NCBI GenBank assembly: GCA_910578365.1
Contig: CAJTRC010000002.1
Coordinates: forward strand, 1-64,000
Length of the DNA: 64,000 bases
From: an uncultured Muribaculaceae bacterium
GTDB lineage: Bacteria > Bacteroidota > Bacteroidia > Bacteroidales > Muribaculaceae
Reading direction: 5' to 3'
Part shown: positions 55,387-62,707 of the stretch, one piece after another
Position numbering within the stretch: the first letter of the stretch is position 1
Layout: the number at the start of each line of letters is the position of its first letter
Made by a program: the position numbers and the translations under genes
The notes under the pieces: model-generated
What the model was told of the DNA's origin: nothing
Databases searched by the model: none
The model's input: the letters and a program-made list of their open reading frames with translations, nothing else

Positions 55387-55510
55387 ACCGGGCGTTTGTA
55401 CCCCGCCGTCGGAACGACGGCGGGCACCCCATCCTTGCCTCAACAGCACATGCCTTCAGAACCAAATGGCCCCCTCCTTGCCGGGACGACACGGGATACA
55501 AACGCCGGCT
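55387..55510. repeat. 124-bp intergenic inverted-repeat unit
   Basis: Nearly matching 19-base inverted repeats bound the unit: ACCGGGCGTTTGTACCCCG on the left and, read inward from the right, AGCCGGCGTTTGTATCCCG (16 of 19 alike). Inside is a hairpin CCCGCCGTCG-GAA-CGACGGCGGG at 55402-55424. It lies between the Sir2 gene and the regulator of the accessory region. It could be a small mobile repeat or an oversized terminator. Confidence 0.55.
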
Positions 55511-55515
55511 AAAAA

Positions 55516-55559
55516 CTATAGCTCTATAGTACTATAGTCTAAAAAAATACTTATCTTTG
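55516..55559 (+). promoter_or_regulatory. Promoter of the TPR regulator with three CTATAG repeats
   Basis: CTATAG occurs at 55516, 55524 and 55532, spaced exactly eight bases, where the -33 box should be. A -7 box TATCTTTG follows at 55552-55559. The GTG start at 55564 is only four bases later, so the transcript would be leaderless or almost so. Confidence 0.5.
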
Positions 55560-55563
55560 CCGT

Positions 55564-57303
55564 GTGAAATCTACTGTTGGCATATTGATATTGCTGCTTT
55601 CGCTGTTGGCATCGTGCGGCAACGGCGACACGTGGCAGCGTATGGACACCGCCGATTCGCTCATAGAGCAATACCCCGATTCGGCCTTAACCATACTGCA
55701 AAGCATTGATTCAACCAAGATTACGGGCGCAAAACTGCGCGCACGCCACGCACTGCTCACAATCCAGGCCCGCGTAAAAACTTACCGGAACTCAATTTCA
55801 GATACTGCCGCTCTGCCACTGCTCGACTACTACAGCGACCACGGCCCCGACTTCGACCGCATGCGTGCCGCGTTCTATAAAGCCGAAATTTATTCACTCA
55901 CAAACAATAATGGCGAACGAATAAAAAGCCTTCTCCATGCCGAAGACATTGCTTCTAAAATAAACGACAACTATTGGCTCGCCAAAATATATGAACAGAA
56001 AGCCTTGATATATAATTCCACCGGGTATCTGCAGGAATCGATTGACTGTGCGAAAAAAGCGAGTGCACTTTACCGTACCAGGTCAATGCGTATGAATGAG
56101 GCTTTTCTGTATGGCGATATCGCTAATATATATTATAATTCAGCAGATTTCCAAAAGTCTAATGAATTGCTCGACAGTATTCAAATTCTATTCAGTAATG
56201 AACTACGTCTGTCGGAGACTCTTAGGATATATCTGCTGGATTTAAAAATCTCTAATCTGGTAGGAGAACATAAATTTTTACAGGCAGATTCTTTAATTAG
56301 AGTTTTCAAGACAATATGCCCTAATCCTGACTGGCATCAGCTCAGAAACTATATTTATATTCAGATATATAGTGATACAACGGGAGTTAAAGACAATTTG
56401 GCCAAATTATCTCAACTTTCTAAAAATCCGTCTACTTTATCTTATTATTTTCGTACATGTTATGACTATTATTGTCTTAGAGCAGAATGGCTCAATGCGA
56501 AAAATGCTGTCGATAGCGCACTATATTATCAGGATATTGCAATACGGGAGGCTTTGAAACAATCGATTATAAGCACACAACTCGACATTCAGACAGCTCG
56601 AACCAATAAACTTGAAAATAAAAACCAAAAATTACTCTATGCCTTAGGCTTATCGGCTGGACTAACCATTCTTTTAATAATTGCCTACAAAACTACTATA
56701 ATCAGAGTAAAGAACAGGAGAGATGCTATAGTAAACGATATATCTTCCCAACTCGCTGCACAGCAACTGCTTTTGGCTGATTACCGACAAAATGCTGAAC
56801 AACAGATTGCAAAACTCAGCCATAGTCTGGCTGAATCCGAGAGCAAGAATGACAAAAATGACAAGATGGAAATATCGGTTACTGACAACTGTCTGAATCA
56901 TTTAAGACTCCGCGATATATTTTCATCACAAAGCGGTACACTTTCCACAATATGTCTTAAATACGTCGAAAGCCTTAACTCTGAGGAAAAAACCGCCACT
57001 TATAATGAAATTATCAAGACTCTACAAGCCCTGAATTCCGCCGCATCGCTTACTCAGCAAGAAAAAAATATCAACGAAGCCTACAATAATATTCTTGTAA
57101 AATTCAAAAGTGACTTTCCAAAAATTTACCAGGATAATTACGGCTTATTAATACTACTGATAACAAGAACCAAACCACGCCTTATAGCCTTGATATTGCA
57201 AAAACCGGAGCAGACAATCTACACCAAAAGAAAAAGAATTGTGGAAGAAATCAGAAAATCGTCCTCTCCCCATAAGGATGTATTCCTCTCTGCTTTGGGA
57301 TAA
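55564..57303 (+). CDS. Membrane-tethered TPR regulator with HTH-like C-terminus
   Basis: 579 residues. A lipoprotein-type signal (MKSTVGILILLLSLLASC) precedes a periplasmic TPR region (about 40-320), a coiled coil, one membrane segment (about 357-378) and a cytoplasmic part with a second coiled coil (about 384-430). The end, ALILQKPEQTIYTKRKRIVEE, looks like the LuxR-type helix-turn-helix of Bacteroidetes TPR regulators. This suggests a sensor that reads a periplasmic signal and binds DNA. The GTG start is chosen because it alone gives the signal peptide. Codons from about 55.9 kb on are clearly more AT-rich than in the dcw genes, suggesting transfer. Confidence 0.75.
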   Translation: MKSTVGILILLLSLLASCGNGDTWQRMDTADSLIEQYPDSALTILQSIDSTKITGAKLRARHALLTIQARVKTYRNSISDTAALPLLDYYSDHGPDFDRMRAAFYKAEIYSLTNNNGERIKSLLHAEDIASKINDNYWLAKIYEQKALIYNSTGYLQESIDCAKKASALYRTRSMRMNEAFLYGDIANIYYNSADFQKSNELLDSIQILFSNELRLSETLRIYLLDLKISNLVGEHKFLQADSLIRVFKTICPNPDWHQLRNYIYIQIYSDTTGVKDNLAKLSQLSKNPSTLSYYFRTCYDYYCLRAEWLNAKNAVDSALYYQDIAIREALKQSIISTQLDIQTARTNKLENKNQKLLYALGLSAGLTILLIIAYKTTIIRVKNRRDAIVNDISSQLAAQQLLLADYRQNAEQQIAKLSHSLAESESKNDKNDKMEISVTDNCLNHLRLRDIFSSQSGTLSTICLKYVESLNSEEKTATYNEIIKTLQALNSAASLTQQEKNINEAYNNILVKFKSDFPKIYQDNYGLLILLITRTKPRLIALILQKPEQTIYTKRKRIVEEIRKSSSPHKDVFLSALG

Positions 57304-57335
57304 AACAACTTTTACACTTTTTTAACACAATTTCT

Positions 57336-57444
57336 ATTATTCAACCCACCTAAGATACACCTAAAATACTGCGTTTTAGGTTTTGAATAATTATTCAAAA
57401 AAATGACTGTTGATTTTCAGCATATTACAACACATTTGAATAAT
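57336..57444 (+). promoter_or_regulatory. Array of TTGAATAAT half-sites, candidate operator
   Basis: Half-sites lie at 57336-57344 (reverse), 57383-57391, 57390-57398 (reverse) and 57436-57444. The middle two form a perfect 20-bp palindrome TTTTGAATAATTATTCAAAA (57381-57400). The last site is about 20 bases upstream of the next promoter's -33 box, as for an activator. Confidence 0.55.
57359..57381 (+). terminator. Weak hairpin after the regulator gene
   Basis: ACCTAAAA pairs with TTTTAGGT over a 7-base loop, followed by TTTG. AT-rich and short of T, so a weak terminator or part of the operator. Confidence 0.35.
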
Positions 57445-57462
57445 CTGATTTTTGCAGAAATC

Positions 57463-57494
57463 TTTGTAAATAATTTGGAGAATCAATAATTTTG
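57463..57494 (+). promoter_or_regulatory. Promoter of the small secreted-protein gene
   Basis: TTTG (57463-57466), 20 bases, TAATTTTG (57487-57494); the ATG follows 20 bases later. A near-perfect consensus match. Confidence 0.7.
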
Positions 57495-57514
57495 CCAAAA
57501 AGCAAAGTTGTATT

Positions 57515-57778
57515 ATGAAATTGAAAAGACTGTTATTTGTATCAAGTTGCCTTATACTTGCAACGGCAGGCATTATGACAGAAACTACCGGAACTACCAC
57601 AGGTACCATAGGAGGCGGAACTACTACGCCGCTAAAACCCAAAGAACCCCCAAAAACGGGCAGACCCAAAGCTCCGTCGGCTCAGGTGGTGGAGGCTGCG
57701 GCTACTATCGGCTTAGGAATTACAAGGAAAATGCAAAATTTGCAATATGCTCTCCATACAAAGATTATTATAAACTGA
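57515..57778 (+). CDS. Small protein with signal peptide, unknown function
   Basis: 87 residues. The first 20 (MKLKRLLFVSSCLILATAGI) look like a signal peptide. A Thr/Gly-rich stretch and a Pro/Lys-rich stretch (PLKPKEPPKTGRPKAPSAQ) follow, then a tail ending KIIIN. No family is recognised. A second frame is open over the same bases and ends 41 bases later in GCGYYRLRNYKENAKFAI-type sequence preceded by four glycines; a frameshift near 57660-57700 would join the signal peptide to that tail. Position behind an operator array, ahead of barrel and C39-exporter genes, makes it a candidate exported peptide, but it lacks a clear double-glycine leader in the annotated frame. Confidence 0.5.
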   Translation: MKLKRLLFVSSCLILATAGIMTETTGTTTGTIGGGTTTPLKPKEPPKTGRPKAPSAQVVEAAATIGLGITRKMQNLQYALHTKIIIN

Positions 57779-57844
57779 GGCGCGCGCTCTTGGCAGGAAT
57801 CAAGCCGGAGTTTGCATAATAAGCCAAAAAAAGCGACAATTTGC

Positions 57845-57875
57845 TTGCATGAACGACTTATATGTATTACATTTG
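57845..57875 (+). promoter_or_regulatory. Promoter of the first outer-membrane barrel gene
   Basis: TTG (57845-57847), 20 bases, TACATTTG (57868-57875). It overlaps the 5' end of the longest open frame and so fixes the true start at the ATG 57900. Confidence 0.6.
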
Positions 57876-57899
57876 CAAACAACCTTAAAAAATTACCTT

Positions 57900-60238
57900 A
57901 TGGCACATTTAAAAAACATAGTACTTGGTTTATTTATTGTATCTGTTGCTACTAATACAATAAACGCAGCTCCAACCCACAACCTGAGGGTGAAGATGGT
58001 GGTGGAGGAAAGCGGTGAGGTGCTGACAGACATTGTACCGTCGGCTCTAACCGAAACGATGGATTATATTTCTACAGGTGAGTTCCGGGCCGACAGCACC
58101 TTCATGTTCAAGAATCTGCCGGAGCGGAAACTGCTGATCGGATATCATATTGACCAAAGCTTATGGTGCGACTCGGTGCCGCTGCCGATACCGCAGGAAC
58201 TGTTCTTTGTATATGTGCCTCAGAAGCTGGTAGACACCCACCGCAAGGCCGAAATGTTAGGCGAGCTGAATGTGGAGGGCAGCAACCAGTATACGGAGAT
58301 GAATAAAACTACTTTCATACCCACCAAAAAGGAAAAGAAAATATCGCGCGGCGGTATCGACCTGCTCAGCAACATGGCTATGGCTCAACTTAATGTCGAC
58401 CCGATGTCGGGTTCGGTTACTACGGCCTCGGGCGAAGCAATAAGCCTGTTTATCGACATGCGCCCGTCGTCGCAGCAGGAGATAGGCATGCTACGTGCCA
58501 TGGATATCGAAACAGTGGAGTTTCTGGTGTCGCCTGCCGACCCACGCTTTCAGGGCGCCCGCTATGCGTTGAATTATGTGCTGGTGAAATATAAATACGG
58601 CGGTTATACGGTTGTGGACGGTCAGCAGCGTTTTATACAAAACCAGGGCTCTTACAACGTATATACCCGCAATACCACAGGTAAGATGCTTTATGACCTG
58701 AGCGGAGGCTTTTCATATTTGACCGACTCGCATTACGGGCGTGAAGAAGTGAACAGGTATGAGTTTCCGGATTTCACACTCGAAAAGCGCACCACCAACG
58801 ACGGCGGCTACAAGAGCAATCGCAAAGGCTACGGCTCGATGCGGGCTACATACCAGAGCGAAAAGCTGAGTATTGTGAATACCGTGGGCCTCTCGGGCCA
58901 GAACACGCCCGGCAACAGACTTCACGGTCTGGTAAGTTATAATCCGCAGGTATATCCTGTTGAAGAGAATATGCAATACACCCATAACAGCGATTTAAGC
59001 CTGTCGTGGAACGGCAATTATTTTTTCAATCTGCCTAATCAGTTTTCGCTTTCGGTTGCGCCTTCGGCATCTTACTCCAAGTACAAAAATGCTTCCCGCT
59101 ACATCGAAAACACAGAGATTATAAACAATTCGCACGACAAAGCCTGGATATACCAAGTTCTTGCCCAAGCGGGCAAACAGCTTGGCAGGCAGCAAGTTGG
59201 CATCCGCTTGATAATAGGACAGAACGGCAATTCAATGACATATTCAGGCACGACCGCGACAAAGTCGCACAGCGCATATTCAGGAGGCCTTTCCGACCTG
59301 TATGCCAACCTGAATTTCGGGCGTCTATGGCTATATGCAAATGCAGGAATAAGATATTCTCATCAGACTGTCGACGGAGTGGCGTATAACGATGTTGCGC
59401 CTGAATACTATATAAATGCCGGCTATAACTTCAACCGCCGGAGCAGTATACAATTATCCTCAAACTATACGCTACCGGACTGCCGACAGAAAATAAATCG
59501 GATCAGTTGTTGCTGAAAAACAATATCGAAGCCGTGCAGGGTAATCCTTATCTGGATCAGGGCAAATTTTTCACAGCCGGCTTATCATACAACTACAATC
59601 CGACTTCGCAATACGCTATCTCGACATTTTGGACTTTCACACGTTTGTCGAATATAATAGCAAGCGAATATAAACCCGGAGAATTCCAGGGCAGACCCGT
59701 AATGGTACAGAGATTTGTCAACAACGGTTTCTGTGCCGCAAACAACTATGGCGTGAATATGATGTTCAAATGTCTCAACTCCAATCTCCGCCTCAATGTA
59801 GGCGTAAGAGGCAGCACTCAACTGAATCGCACTCTGGCATATTACAAAGGTACTTATCTGAACTATTTCGGGCAAGCCACCTATATCCTGAACCAGTTCT
59901 ATTTCAGAGCCAGCTATAATTCACGCAGCACAATGATAGGCATTGGCAGCAGGACAAAAGCGCCTGACTACTACTCCATATTGGCGGGCTGGGGCAATGG
60001 CAACTGGAACATCGAAGCTTTTGCATTTAACCCATCGGTAGGCAACTATCGCAGCACTTCCATGCTCACCGACATCGGCCCCTACAGCTCGTGGTCGGAA
60101 ACCTACAGCTCTTCGTATCACCGCCAGTTCGGTCTTTCGGTAAGATATTCGTTCTCTTACGGCAAGAAAGTGCAGCAGGGCGAAAAACTCGGCCCGGTAC
60201 AGGGCGCCGAATCAGGGTTGCTTAACACAACCGACTGA
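57900..60238 (+). pseudogene. Outer-membrane beta-barrel protein, copy 1, frameshifted
   Basis: Two frames (to 59516 and from about 59480 to the stop at 60236-60238) together match copy 2 downstream almost end to end. Signal peptide about 1-26, an N-terminal beta domain, a TonB-receptor-plug-like domain (about 120-230; TTFIPTKKEKKIS, FIDMRPSSQQEIGMLRAMDI, DPRFQGARYALNYVLVKYKY), and a long barrel. The break lies around 59476-59482: adding one base restores LPTENKSDQLLLKNN and the same spacing as copy 2. It may be a real mutation or a base-call error. With the base restored the product would be about 779 residues. Confidence 0.75.
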
Positions 60239-60334
60239 TGAGATTCAGACTCATACGCCAGCAGGAAGTGATGCAGTGCGGCGCAGGCTCGTAGCCAGGA
60301 TATGGCATCTCAGTACGATGACTGGATTTACTAA
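60238..60334 (+). pseudogene. Scar of a C39-peptidase ABC exporter gene
   Basis: Bases 60238-60284 are identical (47 of 47) to the first 47 bases of the exporter gene at 62704. Bases 60285-60317 match its internal bases 63737-63769 with one difference. The 986 bases between are gone, which shifts the frame and gives a stop after 18 residues (MRFRLIRQQEVMQCGAGS). After 60317 the homology ends; in the old exporter frame it reads DDWIY and stop, perhaps the gene's 3' end. The ATG overlaps the copy 1 barrel stop, as in the intact pair. Confidence 0.85.
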
Positions 60335-60361
60335 TTGTAAACATAAAAAACAAAACAGTGA

Positions 60362-62707
60362 ATGAAAGACTTAAAGGGCATAGTACTTAGATTTATATTG
60401 TTTTTTGGCATGCTTAATATCACACTTTGTGTTTCGGCTTACGAGCTGAAAGTACGAATGATATTAAAAGGGACCGATAAGCTCCTTACCGAGTTTAAGC
60501 CGATTCTTGGCTCAGAAGACGGCAGGAGCGTTTATGGTACTTCAGAACTACAGCCCGACAGCACTTTTATAATTAATGAAGTGCCGGCTGAAGGGATATT
60601 TGCTGTAATATACAAGATAGGAGATGTACACTATGGTGAACCTGTATCCTTGCCGCGTGAAGAAGTTTTTAATATTTATGTACCCGAGAGGCTGTTGCCG
60701 AAGACCGGCGAAGCCACGGAACTCGGAGAACTTAAAGTTGAAGGTCGCACCCGGTACATCGAAGAGAACCAAACAACTTTCATACCTACGAAAAAGGAGA
60801 AAAAAATTTCTCACGGAGGTATCGAACTTATCCGTACGATGGCACTCGCCGATTTATATGTCGACCCCATGACCAAGAGTGTCACTACCGCCTCAGGTAA
60901 TAGCGTGGAGTTTTTTATCGACATGCAGCCGGCCACACATGCAGAGGTAGAAATGCTGCGCACCACGGACATACAGACTATTGAATATCTCGAGGCGCCG
61001 TCCGACCCACGATTCCACGGGGCAAGGTATGCTGTAAATTACGTACTTGTGAAATATGATTACGGCGGATATACGTCGTTGAGCGGCCAACAGCATTTCA
61101 TACAGAATTATGGTAATTATCGCGCGTATTCACGGTTTACCTCCGGGAAGATGCTATATGATTTTGGCGGTGGATTCGGGTATGAGAGCGATTCTTATAT
61201 CGGACGCGACAACCTGAGCGTATATAACTTCCCCGACCTGTCTGTGGAAAAGCATTCGGTCAGCGACGGAGCATCAGCAAGCAAACGAAGCGGCTACGGA
61301 TCCTTCAGGGCAATATACCGGAGCAATAAAATCAATATTGCAAATACTTTGAGTCTTTCAGGCGCAAACACTCCTCGTATACTCTCGCACGGTATTGTGA
61401 GTTATAATCCGGCTTTATACCCCGAAGAAGAAAGCCGAAGATATTCGCACACCAGCAACCTGAGTGCAGTATGGAACGGAAACTATTTTTTTGACTTACC
61501 CTCCGAATTCTCACTTTCTGTCACTCCCTCTGCTTCGTATTCAAAATACAGAAGTGCTTACTCTTTTACTGAAGGCAATACATTCCGGAGCGATTCGCGC
61601 GACAAGACATGGCAATATAAACTTCTGGCAGAGTTAAAAAAGAGATTTGGCAATCAGAGTATAGGTGTCAGAATATCTACCGAAGGAAGTGGTAATTCTG
61701 TAACCTATACAGGAACCGAATCCTCCAAGTCGCAAGGAAGGACCTACGGCGGTTTAGCCGATTTGTCGGCCAATCTTTCATTTGGCAATTTCTGGGGTGC
61801 CATAAACACCGGCGCGAAATTCTTTTCACAGACTGTTTCCGATGTAAACTATAAATCGATTTCGCCGTGGTATTATTTTAAATTAGGATATAATTTTAGC
61901 GGTCAAAGCAGCATAAACATGTTCTCAAACTTTTCTCCATATACAGTGCCGATGAGCGCTAAGACCGACAATTTCGTACTTACAGACAAATTGGACGGCG
62001 TGCGTGGCAATCCATCGCTAAAAAATGGCACATTCTTCAATATCGGCATACAATACAAATTTATGCCTAACCAAATTTTCAGTCTGTCGTCCTACTGGAC
62101 GTTCACCCGCATGGGCAATATGATTGTTGACAGATATACCCCTGAAATTTACCAAGGTCATCCTCTAATGGTGCGTAGCTGGTTGAATCACGGCTTCATG
62201 AATACTCACAACTATGGAATCAACCTTTCGGTAAAATGCCTGAACTCCAATCTGCGGCTTAACGGCGGTATACGCGGAAATAGTGTCGCACGCCATTCCT
62301 TGCAGAACTACAGCGCCACCCATCTGAATTTCTTTGGCCAGGCCATGTATATTTTCGGTCAGTTCTATGCCTCGGCATCGTATAACTACCACCGTACAAA
62401 TATCAGCAATTCTTCCATAAGCAAAACTCCGGCGTATTACAGTCTGGAAGCCGGCTGGGGCAATGGTAACTGGAACATTTCGGCCACAGCTTTTAACCCT
62501 TCGGTAAGTAGTTATAAGTCGGGATATTCGCTTATTGATACTGCGGAGTTTTCCTCACGTAATCAGAGCTATTCATCGGCGTACCATCGACTCTTTGTGC
62601 TGAATGTATCGTATTCATTCTCCTATGGTAAGAAAATAAAACAAGACAATCATGTTGGTCCGCTTCAGGGCGGAGCTTCTGGCATTCTCGACTATTCAGA
62701 CCGATGA
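60362..62707 (+). CDS. Outer-membrane beta-barrel protein with plug-like domain, copy 2
   Basis: 781 residues, intact. Signal peptide about 1-26 (ending CVSAYEL), beta domain (about 27-115), plug-like domain (about 120-240; LKVEGRTRYIEENQTTFIP, VEFFIDMQPATHAEVEMLR, DPRFHGARYAVNYVLVKY), then a barrel rich in alternating Tyr/Ser/Asn strands. It resembles the Bacteroidetes outer membrane beta-barrel family related to TonB-dependent receptors. The exporter ATG overlaps its stop (ATGA). I infer an outer-membrane partner of the C39 exporter; direct evidence is lacking. No clear promoter is seen before it. Confidence 0.8.
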   Translation: MKDLKGIVLRFILFFGMLNITLCVSAYELKVRMILKGTDKLLTEFKPILGSEDGRSVYGTSELQPDSTFIINEVPAEGIFAVIYKIGDVHYGEPVSLPREEVFNIYVPERLLPKTGEATELGELKVEGRTRYIEENQTTFIPTKKEKKISHGGIELIRTMALADLYVDPMTKSVTTASGNSVEFFIDMQPATHAEVEMLRTTDIQTIEYLEAPSDPRFHGARYAVNYVLVKYDYGGYTSLSGQQHFIQNYGNYRAYSRFTSGKMLYDFGGGFGYESDSYIGRDNLSVYNFPDLSVEKHSVSDGASASKRSGYGSFRAIYRSNKINIANTLSLSGANTPRILSHGIVSYNPALYPEEESRRYSHTSNLSAVWNGNYFFDLPSEFSLSVTPSASYSKYRSAYSFTEGNTFRSDSRDKTWQYKLLAELKKRFGNQSIGVRISTEGSGNSVTYTGTESSKSQGRTYGGLADLSANLSFGNFWGAINTGAKFFSQTVSDVNYKSISPWYYFKLGYNFSGQSSINMFSNFSPYTVPMSAKTDNFVLTDKLDGVRGNPSLKNGTFFNIGIQYKFMPNQIFSLSSYWTFTRMGNMIVDRYTPEIYQGHPLMVRSWLNHGFMNTHNYGINLSVKCLNSNLRLNGGIRGNSVARHSLQNYSATHLNFFGQAMYIFGQFYASASYNYHRTNISNSSISKTPAYYSLEAGWGNGNWNISATAFNPSVSSYKSGYSLIDTAEFSSRNQSYSSAYHRLFVLNVSYSFSYGKKIKQDNHVGPLQGGASGILDYSDR

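Noticed and set aside
57849..57899. Upstream Met for the first barrel protein
   Set aside because: The -33 and -7 boxes of the promoter fall inside this extension, and the downstream ATG begins a proper signal peptide.
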